From the NCBI RefSeq assembly GCF_021653975.1, contig NZ_JAJKFK010000014.1, positions 81,321 through 145,320 of the forward strand: a stretch of DNA of 64,000 nt. The letters are read 5' to 3'. The position numbers and the translations under genes were made by a program. The stretch comes from Amycolatopsis sp. GM8. Lineage in GTDB: Bacteria; Actinomycetota; Actinomycetes; Mycobacteriales; Pseudonocardiaceae. The notes under the pieces were generated by a model. That model was not told the DNA's origin and searched no databases. It was given only the letters and a program-made list of their open reading frames with translations. Of the stretch, positions 16,595 through 25,231 are shown piece after piece; position 1 is the stretch's first letter; every line of letters starts with the position of its first letter.

Positions 16595-17437
16595 TCAGTC
16601 GTCCAGCGGCACCAGAGCGAGCGCGGCGATGCGGGCCGGGTCGTCCACGATGTCCATCGCGAGGATCCGGCCGTCCGCGACGGTGAACAGTGCCACCGAA
16701 AAGGCCTCGTCCTCGGCGTTGTAGGCGACAGCGGCGACTGTTTCGCCGACGAGCGCCAGCCGGGTGTGCGCGGCGAGGCGGCCGAAAACGGTGGCGCCAC
16801 CAGCGACGCTCCGGGCGCCGTGCAGGACCCGGTCACTGGAGTGGAGAACGACGTCCGGGTCCAAAACCGTCATCAGCCGCTCGAGGTCGCCACCTCGTGC
16901 CGCGGCAAGGAAAGCCTCGACGACGGCGCGCTGTGGTTCGCGCTCGGGCACGGGCGCGGCCCGCACGCGGCGTCGGGCCCGGCTGGCGAGCTGGCGGGCC
17001 GCCGCGGGTGTGCGGCCCAGGATTCCGGCGATCTCGTCGAACGGGACCGCGAACAGGTCGTGCAGCACGAACGCGAGCCGCTCCGCCGGTTCGAGCGTGT
17101 CCAGCACGACGAGCAGCGCGAGCCCGACCGAGTCCGCGAGCAGCGCCTCCCCCTCGGGCGCCGCGCGTGGATCGGCCGGTTCCGGCAGCTCGTCCACCGG
17201 TTCCTCGCGATGGGTTCGCCGCGCCCGCAACATGTTCAGGCAGATCCGGCCGACGATCGTGGTGAGCCAGCCACCGAGGTTGTCCACCCCCGCGCCGCCG
17301 TCGCGGTCGACCCGCAGCCACGCCTCCTGCACCGCGTCGTCGGCCTCGCTGACCGAACCCAGCATGCGGTAGGCCACCCCGCGCAGGTGCGGGCGGTGCT
17401 CTTCGAACCGTGCCGCCAGGAACTCTCGCTCGTCCAT
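16595..17437 (-). CDS. ECF sigma factor with SnoaL-like C-terminal domain
   Basis: A 280-residue SigJ/ECF41-like sigma factor. Region 2 is GVAYRMLGSVSEADDAVQEAWLRV and region 4 is LFAVPFDEIAGILGRTPAAARQLASRARRRV; the remaining ~100 residues (AVVEAFLAAARGGDLERLMTVLDPDVVLHSSD onward) form a SnoaL/NTF2-like domain that in this group replaces an anti-sigma factor and modulates activity. Such genes are often next to redox enzymes. Here the neighbour, 65 bases downstream on the same strand, is the DyP-encapsulin operon, so control of that operon is a reasonable inference. ATG 17437 has a GAAGGGG site. Confidence 0.9.
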   Translation of the reverse strand: MDEREFLAARFEEHRPHLRGVAYRMLGSVSEADDAVQEAWLRVDRDGGAGVDNLGGWLTTIVGRICLNMLRARRTHREEPVDELPEPADPRAAPEGEALLADSVGLALLVVLDTLEPAERLAFVLHDLFAVPFDEIAGILGRTPAAARQLASRARRRVRAAPVPEREPQRAVVEAFLAAARGGDLERLMTVLDPDVVLHSSDRVLHGARSVAGGATVFGRLAAHTRLALVGETVAAVAYNAEDEAFSVALFTVADGRILAMDIVDDPARIAALALVPLDD

Positions 17438-17512
17438 CGTGCCCCTTCCCTCACTGCCCTGACACCCGGGCGGGCGGGGATGTGACATCAGTCCGATTAG
17501 GACAACCCAGCC

Positions 17513-17737
17513 TCAGCCGACCTCGATGATGCTCTCCTTGCGGATGAGTCTCGGCTCGGCGTCGTCCGAAGAACCGTCGGGCTGGACGGGGACCCACACT
17601 TCCATCGTGTACTGGTCGAAGATCGGCTCTCCCGCGACGGTACCCTGCCGGCACAACCGGGTGACGTCGCCGAACCGGCTCGGCACCCGGTAGGTGACCC
17701 GGCTGCCGGTGCTCAGCCCTGTGCCCTCGTACTCCAC
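17513..17737 (-). CDS. Small conserved protein, paralogue of 34900-35133
   Basis: A 74-residue protein, starting at GTG 17737 behind a GAGGGGG site. The core is GSRVTYRVPS, TRLCRQGTVAGEPIFDQYT, then VWVPVQPDG and a charged C-terminus. The same layout (GYRVTYLPGRR, TRLCRRGVVSGEPVFDEYT, WIPVRAEG) occurs in the protein at 34900-35133, so these are paralogues of a short beta-rich, possibly SH3/KOW-like cytoplasmic module. I do not know a named family or a function. It is monocistronic and followed upstream by a 700-bp gene-free stretch. Confidence 0.7.
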   Translation of the reverse strand: MEYEGTGLSTGSRVTYRVPSRFGDVTRLCRQGTVAGEPIFDQYTMEVWVPVQPDGSSDDAEPRLIRKESIIEVG

Positions 17738-18437
17738 CTGGCCCCCTCGACTGGTACGACTGCCAAGTAATCGACGGTAGCCACGGTCCTGGCAAAACCC
17801 CATCCCGTAGCCGGGTGAATTCAGGGCGCGGTGGCCACCCGGACGGGCCTGGTCGCAGCCGGGCCAGGAGGCCACCTGCCCGCGGATCGACGACGAGACG
17901 CCGTCCGGACGCCGACCGGGTGGCGTCGGTGGTCACGCGGTGCCGTCGTCCATTCCCCCGGCGCCGGCGTGCTCGGCGGCACGGACACCCGGCCGGGCCG
18001 CTCCAACCGGTGAGCGGGCCGCAGCCCGGCGCACGGGTCATCGCCACTGGTCAGCGTCACGATGGACGGTCCGATGTCGACCTCTCGTTGCGCCACAGTA
18101 TCTTTTGACCGTCGCTAGTGGACATCCAGACCAGTCGATCAGTCTACTTAGGACTTATTCTGCTCCACATAGGACTGTCAAGGGTTTGAATGCGAGTAGC
18201 CGCAGGCCACTGCCCGTCCGAACAAGACAAGATCGGCGATCGGGCACACGGAATGCCGATGACGTAAGGGAAATGTGAGCGGAATCTCCGGTGGACTCAC
18301 AGCGTTACCGCATGCACGCAGTGATCACCCTCTCAGCGTAATGCTGTTTTCACGTCCCTGGGTTACCTTGATTGACGGTCTGCCAACGACTTCCGAAGGT
18401 GAACGGTTTCCACCTTCGTCCGACCGCCGGAGCCATC
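17738..18437. other. 700-bp gene-free region upstream of prenyl-indole cassette
   Basis: No open frame here has plausible codon use or homology. The right half (about 18100-18380) is clearly less GC-rich than its surroundings, as expected of a regulated promoter. It holds a direct repeat TAGGACT at 18149-18155 and 18170-18176 (21-base period, two helical turns), which could be an activator site. I cannot place -10/-35 boxes with confidence. Confidence 0.5.
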
Positions 18438-19565
18438 GTGAACCTCGTCGACGTAACGTTGTTCAACCATGCCCAAAATCAGCTTCGCGGCCTCTGCGAT
18501 GTGGCCGGATTCGAGCCAGGGGACGAAACCCCGTCGGTGCTGCTGCGAGAACTGCTCGGCCCGGCCGGGACACGCCCGCTGGGCGAAGAGCCGAAGCACC
18601 TCTCCGACGTCGCCGACGACGGGACGCCCGTAGAGTTTTCGATCGCCTTCGACGACGATGGCGCCCTCGCCGTGCGCGTGCTCGGCGAAGCCGGTAGCGA
18701 CAACCTCGGCGACAGGGGGAGCATCGCCGCTGGAAAGCGCTTTCTGAACGCGGTCAGCAAACGCTTTCACATCCCCACCGAACGGTTCGCCGCGGTGGCC
18801 GACCTGTTCCTTCCCGACCGGCCACAAGGGAAGTTCGCGGTCTGGTTCTCCCTGATCCTGAGACCGCGGGCCCGGCCACGGCTCAAGGCGTACTTCAACC
18901 CGGAGGTCCGGGGCCGCGACCGCGCCAAGGACCTCGTCCTGGAGGGCTTCCGGCGGCTCGGGCTCGACCACGCGTACGACGCGATCGCCCGGCACGCGCT
19001 GGTTCGCGGCGCGCGGGACCGGTTGTCGTTCTTCGCGGTCGATCTCGACGACAGCCCGCTGTCCCGGGTGAAGCTCTACGTCTCGCACGAAAGCGCTCTC
19101 ACCGCCGACGCGGAACGCGCCGCCTCGGTGGTCCAGGGCGCGGATCCGTTGCGGGTACGGGGGTTCTGCCAGGCCCTCGGTGGCGGCACGACCACGTTCG
19201 CCGGCCGGCCGCTGGTGTCGAGCTACTCGTTCGTGGAGGCCGAGCCGGACGGCCCCGGCACCTACAGCCTGTACCTGCCGGTGCGTGACTACGTGCCCGA
19301 CGACGAGGTGGCGCGCGAGCGCGTGGGCGCCTTCCTCGCCGGTCACGGCCTGCCGACGGACACGCTGGACAAGGCGATCGGCGCGGTGACCGACCGGCCG
19401 CTGCAGAGCGGTGTCGGGCTGCTCGCCCACGTTTCCCTGCGGCTCGGACCTTTCGGGTCGGGTACCACGGTCTATCTGTCCTCCGAAGCCTACGGCGTCA
19501 CTCCGCCGCGCGGCCCGGCCGATACGGTCGGCAGCGGTGTGATCAACTCAGCGATCGCTCCGTGA
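18438..19565 (+). CDS. DMATS-type indole/tryptophan prenyltransferase
   Basis: A 375-residue ABBA-barrel aromatic prenyltransferase of the DMATS family, predicted to move a dimethylallyl group from DMAPP onto the indole ring of tryptophan. Alternating strands with basic/aromatic pyrophosphate-contacting residues are visible: FAVWFSLILRPRARPRLKAYFNP, RLSFFAVDLDDSPLSRVKLYVSH and GTYSLYLPVRDYVPDDEVARERV. The length fits bacterial members (about 370-390). GTG 18438 with CGGAG upstream is preferred; a TTG at 18372 would extend the N-terminus. It overlaps or abuts the tryptophanase gene, the same pairing known from Streptomyces 6-dimethylallyl-indole clusters. The regiochemistry (C5, C6 or C7) cannot be read from sequence. 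Confidence 0.88.
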   Translation: MNLVDVTLFNHAQNQLRGLCDVAGFEPGDETPSVLLRELLGPAGTRPLGEEPKHLSDVADDGTPVEFSIAFDDDGALAVRVLGEAGSDNLGDRGSIAAGKRFLNAVSKRFHIPTERFAAVADLFLPDRPQGKFAVWFSLILRPRARPRLKAYFNPEVRGRDRAKDLVLEGFRRLGLDHAYDAIARHALVRGARDRLSFFAVDLDDSPLSRVKLYVSHESALTADAERAASVVQGADPLRVRGFCQALGGGTTTFAGRPLVSSYSFVEAEPDGPGTYSLYLPVRDYVPDDEVARERVGAFLAGHGLPTDTLDKAIGAVTDRPLQSGVGLLAHVSLRLGPFGSGTTVYLSSEAYGVTPPRGPADTVGSGVINSAIAP

Positions 19566-19582
19566 GTACGAAAGAAGGCACC

Positions 19583-20959
19583 ATGAAGTCCTTTCCGCCG
19601 TATCGGATCCAGGTCGTCAAGGAGATCCCGGTCACGACCAGGGCGGAGCGCGAGGAAGCGCTTTCCGCGGCCGCCTACAACATGTTCGACGTGCCGGCGC
19701 GCAAGGTCACGATCGACCTGCTGACCGACTCGGGCACCGGTGCGGTGTCCGCGGCGCAGGAGGCCGCCGCGGCGGCCGCGGACCGCTCGTACGCCGGATC
19801 CGACTCGTACTACCGCTTCCGTGGCGTCGTCGACAAGCTGACGTCCTATCCGCACATCTTCCCGGTGCACCAGGGCCGCGCCGCGGAACGGGTGCTGTTC
19901 TCCTCGGTGCTGCGGCCGGGCCAGCTCTCGCTGTCCAACACCCATTTCGACACCACGCGCGCCAACGTCGAGCTGCTCGGCGCCGAGGCGCGGGACCTGC
20001 CGTGCGTGGAGGCGAGGGACCTCGACAGCGCGGAACCGTTCAAGGGCAACATCGATCTCGCCGAACTGGAGCGCACCCTGAGCGGCCCGGACGGCCCGCG
20101 GGTCGGCCAGGTGCTCATCACGATCACCAACAACGGCGGCGGCGGGCAGCCGGTGTCGATGGCGAACCTGCACGCCGTGCGCGAACTCTGCCGCCGCTAC
20201 GGCGTCCCGTTCTTCCTCGACGCCGCCCGTTTCGCCGAAAACGCCTGGCTGGTAACGGAACGCGAACCCGGCTACCGGCACCAGACCCCACGTGAGGTGG
20301 CCGAGCAGGCGTTCGCGCTCGCCGACGGGTGCGTGGCCAGCCTGAAGAAGGACGGCATCTCGCCGATGGGCGCGTTCATCGGGCTGCGGGATCCGGAACT
20401 GGCGAAACGCTGCGAGGTCAACCTGATCGCCACCGAGGGCTTCCGCACCTACGGCGGGATGGCGAGCCACGACCTGGAGCGCGTCGCCCAGGGCCTGGAC
20501 GAGGTGCTCGAACCGGACTACCTGCGCTCGCGCACGGAGGAGACCGCGCACCTGGCCCGGCTGGTCAACGACGCCGGGGTGGACATCGTGCAGCCGGCCG
20601 GGATCCACGCGCTGTACCTCAACGCGGGACGGCTGCTGTCGCACATCCCGCCGAGCGGCTTCCCCGGGCACGCACTGGCCTGCCAGATGTATCTCGAAGG
20701 CGGGATCCGGTGCGTGGAACTGGGTTCGCTGTACCTCGGCAAGTTCGACGCCGGGCACAACCTGCTGGAACCGGCGCCGTTCGAACTCGTCCGGGTCGCG
20801 ATCCCGCGCCGCACCTACACCCTGGCGCACCTGGAGTACGTGGCGGAGGTGCTCGCGGGTATCGCGAAGAATCCCCAGACTGTCCCGGAATACCGGGTGG
20901 TCGACGCGCCGCCGCTGCTGCGCCACTTCAACCTGAAGATGGCGCAGGCCGCGGCGTAA
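19583..20959 (+). CDS. tnaA: Tryptophanase (tryptophan indole-lyase)
   Basis: A 458-residue PLP beta-eliminating lyase. FPVHQGRAAERVLFS, LSNTHFDTTRANVEL, ITITNNGGGGQPVSMANL and FFLDAARFAENAW are the conserved tryptophanase/tyrosine phenol-lyase blocks, and the Schiff-base lysine lies in SLKKDGISPMGAF (Lys255-Lys256). Tryptophanase converts tryptophan to indole, pyruvate and ammonia. Next to a tryptophan prenyltransferase it should release prenyl-indole from prenyl-tryptophan. ATG 19583 is chosen for AGAAGG five bases upstream; GTG 19562 would overlap the prenyltransferase stop (GTGA). Tyrosine phenol-lyase is the alternative, but context favours an indole substrate. No tnaB-like permease or TnaC leader is present. 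Confidence 0.88.
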   Translation: MKSFPPYRIQVVKEIPVTTRAEREEALSAAAYNMFDVPARKVTIDLLTDSGTGAVSAAQEAAAAAADRSYAGSDSYYRFRGVVDKLTSYPHIFPVHQGRAAERVLFSSVLRPGQLSLSNTHFDTTRANVELLGAEARDLPCVEARDLDSAEPFKGNIDLAELERTLSGPDGPRVGQVLITITNNGGGGQPVSMANLHAVRELCRRYGVPFFLDAARFAENAWLVTEREPGYRHQTPREVAEQAFALADGCVASLKKDGISPMGAFIGLRDPELAKRCEVNLIATEGFRTYGGMASHDLERVAQGLDEVLEPDYLRSRTEETAHLARLVNDAGVDIVQPAGIHALYLNAGRLLSHIPPSGFPGHALACQMYLEGGIRCVELGSLYLGKFDAGHNLLEPAPFELVRVAIPRRTYTLAHLEYVAEVLAGIAKNPQTVPEYRVVDAPPLLRHFNLKMAQAAA

Positions 20960-20965
20960 GGGCGG

Positions 20966-21571
20966 CTAGCTGCCCGCGCTCACCAGTTCGGCGGGCTCGG
21001 GCGGCAGCTTGTCCATCGCGTAGCGCACCAGGCGGATCAGCGCCAGCTTGCTCGACTCGCGCTGGCGCGCATCGAAGAACATCACCGGCACCCCGGGCGA
21101 AAGGGCGAGCGCCTTACGGATCTCGCCCTCCTCGTACCGTTCCGCGCCGTCGAAGATGTTGACCGCCACGATGAACGGGATCTTCCGCCGCTCGAAGAAG
21201 TCGATCGCCGCGAAGCTCGAGTTGAGCCGCCGCGTGTCGACCAGGACCACGGTGCCGATCGCGCCGCGGGCCAGTTCGTCCCACATGAACCAGAACCGGT
21301 CCTGGCCCGGCGTGCCGAACAGGTACAGCACGGTCTGCGGGGAGATCGTGATGCGCCCGAAGTCGAGCGCGACCGTGGTGGTGGTCTTGCGCTCGACCCC
21401 GGTCAGATCGTCGATCCCGTCGCTGGCCTGCGTCATGACCTCTTCGGTGGACAGCGGCACGATCTCGCTCACCGAGGCGACCATGGTGGTCTTGCCGGCG
21501 CCGAAGCCGCCGGCGACGACGATCTTGACCGGCGTCGGGATCATGCTGTCGCTAGAGGTTGTTGAGTCCAT
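20966..21571 (-). CDS. cvnD: Conservon GTPase CvnD
   Basis: A 201-residue small Ras/Rab-like GTPase of the bacterial conservon type. The P-loop is VAGGFGAGKTTMVASVSEI, switch II/G3 is LFGTPGQDRFWFMWDELARG, and AVNIFDGAERYEEGE gives the guanine-specifying N-x-x-D-like segment. In Streptomyces, CvnA-D form a membrane-associated complex reminiscent of eukaryotic G-protein-coupled systems that influences development and antibiotic production. ATG 21571 is internal to the end of the DUF742 gene (20-base overlap), the usual arrangement. It is the last gene of the four-gene operon and converges on tnaA with a six-base gap. Confidence 0.93.
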   Translation of the reverse strand: MDSTTSSDSMIPTPVKIVVAGGFGAGKTTMVASVSEIVPLSTEEVMTQASDGIDDLTGVERKTTTTVALDFGRITISPQTVLYLFGTPGQDRFWFMWDELARGAIGTVVLVDTRRLNSSFAAIDFFERRKIPFIVAVNIFDGAERYEEGEIRKALALSPGVPVMFFDARQRESSKLALIRLVRYAMDKLPPEPAELVSAGS

Positions 21572-21911
21572 GGAGTACCGCCTGAAGTAGTTGACGATCC
21601 GGGGCCTTGGCCGGCTGCGGCGAGCGCACGATGACATCTCCCCGCTCGACGAGGTCGGTGCACAGCACCCGCACCACCGCGAGCGGCACCTTGACGTACG
21701 CGGCGACCTCAGCCACCGACAGCGGTCGCTGGCACAGTTCGAGGATCGCGAGATGTTCCGGGGTGAGCCCGACCGGGTCCTGGCCGCCGCGGATCGCCAT
21801 CACCTGCGTGGCGACGTCCATGGCCGCTTCGGTCGGGATGCGGCCGCGGGTGATCGCGTACGGCCGGACCAGTGGGCCGGCCGCCTCGTCGTACCATTCC
21901 TGGTCCGCCAT
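21552..21911 (-). CDS. cvnC: Conservon DUF742 protein CvnC
   Basis: A 119-residue DUF742 protein: LVRPYAITRGRIPT opens the domain and LSVAEVAAYVKVPLAVVRVLCTDLVERGDVIVRSP forms a winged-helix-like unit; the end LLQAVLHGLNNL is the family's conserved C-terminus. In conservons it bridges the sensor kinase/roadblock part to the GTPase. It shares one base with the stop region of the roadblock gene (both at 21911) and overlaps cvnD by 20 bases. Confidence 0.93.
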   Translation of the reverse strand: MADQEWYDEAAGPLVRPYAITRGRIPTEAAMDVATQVMAIRGGQDPVGLTPEHLAILELCQRPLSVAEVAAYVKVPLAVVRVLCTDLVERGDVIVRSPQPAKAPDRQLLQAVLHGLNNL

Positions 21912-22336
21912 CAGCCACGCTCCGGCCCGGACCTCACGGTCTCCCGCGGCGCCGAGGTCATGTAGTCGCCGACACGCTTGACGAGCCGGTTCATCTCGTA
22001 CGCGATCATCTCGACGTCGACGCTGCCCTCGGCGAGGATCGCGAGGCAGGCGCCCGCGCCGGCCGCGGACACGAACAGGTACCCCTCGGCCATCTCGATC
22101 AGCGTCTGCAGCACGGGGCCGCGGGAGAAGTGCCGGCTGGCACCCTTCGCGAGGCTCTGCAGGCTGGACGCGATCGCCGACAGCTGGTCGGAGTCGTCCT
22201 TGGACAGGCTGGCCGACTTGCCCATCAGCAGGCCGTCGGCCGAGAGCACGACGGCGTGCTGGGCCCCCACAACACGATCGACCATATCGTCGAGCAACCA
22301 GTTCAGCTCGACCTTGGAGCCATCTTTCTCGTTCAT
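21911..22336 (-). CDS. cvnB: Conservon roadblock/LC7 protein CvnB
   Basis: A 141-residue roadblock/LC7 protein. ELNWLLDDMVDRVVGAQHAVVLSADGLLMGKSASL is the conserved opening of the conservon roadblock subunit, which acts as GAP or scaffold for the GTPase. ATG 22336 gives the family-typical N-terminus; a GTG at 22360 immediately after the kinase stop codon is also in frame and cannot be excluded. It lies between the kinase and the DUF742 gene. Confidence 0.92.
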   Translation of the reverse strand: MNEKDGSKVELNWLLDDMVDRVVGAQHAVVLSADGLLMGKSASLSKDDSDQLSAIASSLQSLAKGASRHFSRGPVLQTLIEMAEGYLFVSAAGAGACLAILAEGSVDVEMIAYEMNRLVKRVGDYMTSAPRETVRSGPERG

Positions 22337-22360
22337 TGCTGAGTCCGACTTCCCTCTCAC

Positions 22361-24727
22361 TCAGTGGTTGCCAGGGCGCTGGTCCGGCTCGTCCGCATCG
22401 CGTCCCCGGCGGGTGCCCCGGTGGAACGCCGAGATCGTGCCGAGGGTGCGGGGCGCGTATTCGTCGAAGTCCGCTGGCTCCGACTCCGGGTCTTCGCGCA
22501 GCTGGGCAACGAGGTTCTCCTGCGGTGCGCGCTGGGGCAGCGGCGGCCGCTCCCGGCGTACGGGTGGTTCGGGCTCGGGCTCCGGCATCATCGTCACCGT
22601 GGTGCGGGCCGGTTCCCGGCGCGGTGCCTCGGGCACGATCGGGATCGGCGAAGGACGGCGCGGCTCCGGTGACGGCGGCTCGCGGCGGACCTCGGTGGGC
22701 AGATCGTCCGGTCCGTCGTCGAAGGCGGAAACCTGTGCCGCACTCCGGAACTCGGGCTCGGCGTTGTCGGCCACCTCGTCTCCCGTCGCCAGTAGCTCGG
22801 TCGGAACCAGCACAGTAGCGCGAGTTCCGCCGTAACGGGAGGTGTCGAACATGACCTTGATCCCGAGTCGCGCGGCGAGGCGCGCGACCACGAACAGACC
22901 GAGGCTCGCGTCCGCTTTCAGTGCCATGGCGTCGAACTCGGGTGGTTCGGCCATCATCCGGTTGGCCCAGTCGCGGACCTCGTCGGTCATGCCGAGGCCC
23001 TGGTCGGCGATGTCGACCACGACACCCCGCGCGACGCGGGTGCTGGTCAGGTGCACCTGGGAAGCGGGCGGGGAGAACGAGGTCGCGTTGTCGACCAGCT
23101 CGGCGACGAGGTGAATCGTGTCGGCGACCGCGGATCCGGTGACCGCCACCTGCGGCACGGTTTCCACCTCGACGCGGGCGAAGTGCTCGGTCTCCGACAC
23201 CGCCGCGCGCAGCACGTCCATCAGCCACACCGGCTTGCGCCAGCGGCGGCCCGGCTGCTTGCCGCCGAGGATGATCAGGTTCTCGGTGGTGCGGCGGGCG
23301 CGGGTGGCGAGGTGGTCGAGCTGGAACAAACCCTTGAGCTGGTTGGGGTTGTCCTCCTGGCTCTCCATCCGGTCGAGGATCTGCAGCTGCCGGTGCACGA
23401 GACCCTGGTTGCGGTGGGCGATACCGAGGAACACGTTGTTGACACCGCTGCGGGCCTTGGCCTCGCTCGCCGCGGCCGAGACCGCGGTCAGCTGGGCGAG
23501 GTTGAACGCCTCGGCCACCTGCCCGATCTCGTCGCGGCCGTGGTCCAGTCGTGGCAGCTCGGCGTTCATGTCGACGGATTCGCCGACCTTGAGCCGTTCC
23601 ACGATGCTCGGCAGGCGGATCTGGGCCAGTGCCAGGGAATCGTCGCGCAGGCGGGCGAGACGGGTGACCAGGGTCCGGTCGACCAGGGTGCGGGAGACCC
23701 GGACCGCGACGTAGATCGACGCGACGGCCGCGAGCAGAGCGGCCACACTGCCGAGAATCGCGGTGAGGAGGTTCGAGTTGCCGTCGTCGAGTGCCTGTGA
23801 CGAGACCTTGTCGGCCTGCAGGGTGGTGAGCCCGGCGAGGCTGCCCGAGATCTGGCCCGACAGATCGCGCCAGTCGCTGTCACGCACGGTCAGGCCGCCG
23901 ACGTTCTGCCGGAACGTGCCCGGACCGTGGGTGATGATCGCGTCCTCGTCGGCCGCGAGCCGCGTCCACGGGTCGCTGGTGATCAGCTGCTGGTAGCGGT
24001 CGAACACCTCGGGGCGCATGAACGGGGCGACCTTCGCCAGCGTCCCGCGGTAGGACCCGACCAGCTGCGCGAACTGCAGATGGTCGGCGGGGGCGAACGT
24101 GCCGGCGGCGAACGCGCTGGAGACCAGCGACGCGGCACGCGACATCTGGTCCGACGCCCGGAAGATGTCGGTGGCGTCGATGGCCCCCTGGGTCGCGGTC
24201 ACGTCGGGCACGCCGCGCGCCTGCGCCGCGAACAGGTCGGCCGAGGCGTCGAGGAGGTGGTTGTAGAAGTCGTTGACCTGGGGCTTGGTCGCCGAACGCA
24301 GATCGACCTGGGCCCGGATCACCGGCAACTGGTCGAGAATCCCCTCGAGGTTGTGGATCCGGGTGACGATGTCGTCCGGGGCGATGCCCGCCGCGTCGGT
24401 CATCGCGGAGCGCAGGCTCGCCAGGTTCGGGTCGATCGACGTCTGCTGTTGCTGCAGCTCCTGCAACGACATCGCGTTGCTCTCGAGGTAGATCAGGCTC
24501 AGCTGCCGTTCCTGTTGCAGGGCACCGAGTGCGGTGACGGCGGGGATCGACACCTGCTGCACCGTGGAGGCGACGGTCCGCACGTAGATGCCCTGGATGA
24601 CGAAGTAGGCCGAACCGCCGAACCACAGCACCAGGAGCGTGATGCTGGGAATCAGAACGGTTCCCGTGAGGCGTTTTCTGATCGACTTGCTGCGCTCGTT
24701 GCCCGACTGCTCACTGCTGTTCTTCAC
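22361..24727 (-). CDS. cvnA: Conservon sensor histidine kinase CvnA
   Basis: A 788-residue membrane sensor kinase. GTVLIPSITLLVLWFGGSAY is TM1; an extracytoplasmic helical nitrate/nitrite-sensor (NIT)-type domain follows; LLTAILGSVAALLAAVASIY is TM2; then HAMP (VSRTLVDRTLVTRLARLRDDSLAL), an atypical dimerisation segment (IAHRNQGLVHRQLQILDRME) and an HATPase_c domain (LVAELVDNATSFSPP, DQGLGMTD, SLGLFVVARLAARLG). The C-terminal ~120 residues are proline- and charge-rich and probably disordered, as in other CvnA proteins. GTG 24727 with GGAG four bases upstream is the likely start. It is the first gene of the cvn operon; the promoter must lie in 24728-25231. Confidence 0.93.
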   Translation of the reverse strand: MKNSSEQSGNERSKSIRKRLTGTVLIPSITLLVLWFGGSAYFVIQGIYVRTVASTVQQVSIPAVTALGALQQERQLSLIYLESNAMSLQELQQQQTSIDPNLASLRSAMTDAAGIAPDDIVTRIHNLEGILDQLPVIRAQVDLRSATKPQVNDFYNHLLDASADLFAAQARGVPDVTATQGAIDATDIFRASDQMSRAASLVSSAFAAGTFAPADHLQFAQLVGSYRGTLAKVAPFMRPEVFDRYQQLITSDPWTRLAADEDAIITHGPGTFRQNVGGLTVRDSDWRDLSGQISGSLAGLTTLQADKVSSQALDDGNSNLLTAILGSVAALLAAVASIYVAVRVSRTLVDRTLVTRLARLRDDSLALAQIRLPSIVERLKVGESVDMNAELPRLDHGRDEIGQVAEAFNLAQLTAVSAAASEAKARSGVNNVFLGIAHRNQGLVHRQLQILDRMESQEDNPNQLKGLFQLDHLATRARRTTENLIILGGKQPGRRWRKPVWLMDVLRAAVSETEHFARVEVETVPQVAVTGSAVADTIHLVAELVDNATSFSPPASQVHLTSTRVARGVVVDIADQGLGMTDEVRDWANRMMAEPPEFDAMALKADASLGLFVVARLAARLGIKVMFDTSRYGGTRATVLVPTELLATGDEVADNAEPEFRSAAQVSAFDDGPDDLPTEVRREPPSPEPRRPSPIPIVPEAPRREPARTTVTMMPEPEPEPPVRRERPPLPQRAPQENLVAQLREDPESEPADFDEYAPRTLGTISAFHRGTRRGRDADEPDQRPGNH

Positions 24728-24986
24728 GACGCTCCACGGGAGGTAGGAACCGCTACCGGCGAACCCACTACGGGGAAGAAGTGAACCACGCTTGTCAAGC
24801 CTGTTACCGGGCAAGAAAAGCGCGATTCACCGGCAGGCGCACGCCATTCCCGGCCCCGGGACCGCACCCTGCTCCGCATGAAGGACCACCGACCATCCGG
24901 ACTATCCAACTGTCATCCTGTCGGCGCAGATCATTGCGCACCGTGGTGGGACGACCACTGCCGCCCCCCGTTCCGGCTATATATCC

Positions 24987-25000
24987 CCACTCCAGAGTGG
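24987..25000. promoter_or_regulatory. Palindrome next to AT-rich patch
   Basis: CCACTCCAGAGTGG is a perfect 14-base palindrome (6-bp arms, 2-base centre) just after TATATAT and before TTTTG. It could be an operator for the conservon promoter or a weak hairpin. Confidence 0.4.
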
Positions 25001-25082
25001 TTTTGCGCCGTGGATCACTCGCTTTCGGACGAGCCGGCCGCACCGGCCGGGGAGCCCGCCCGGAACCTTGGACAGCGTGCAA

Positions 25083-25096
25083 TGAAAGCGCTTTCC
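25083..25096. promoter_or_regulatory. LacI-family-like operator
   Basis: TGAAAGCGCTTTCC contains the perfect 12-base palindrome GAAAGCGCTTTC, the form bound by many LacI/GalR/CcpA-type regulators. It lies 136 bases before the PASTA gene start. The same string also occurs by codon use inside coding DNA in this window, so significance is moderate at best. Confidence 0.35.
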
Positions 25097-25231
25097 GGAA
25101 ATCGGCGAGCGCCGCACCGGACCCATTCTTCCGCGATCGAGGTCCGCTCACGAATGATTCAAACCTTTGATCGAGTGCCGCCGGGGTGGCAGCGCGTGGA
25201 CACCGGCACACCGTCAGGCTACCCTGACACC

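Larger units (their letters stand above)
24728..25231. other. 504-bp divergent intergenic region
   Basis: This separates the conservon operon (leftward) from the PASTA gene (rightward). No credible gene is present. It holds two perfect palindromes, listed separately, and an AT-rich TATATAT patch at about 24977-24984, so it probably contains both promoters. Confidence 0.6.

Noticed and set aside
17815..18278. Several overlapping short frames on both strands
   Set aside because: No ribosome site, biased composition or family motif; treated as promoter region.
18725..18760. LacI-like palindrome GAAAGCGCTTTC inside the prenyltransferase gene
   Set aside because: The word arises from common codons in coding DNA here; no promoter context.
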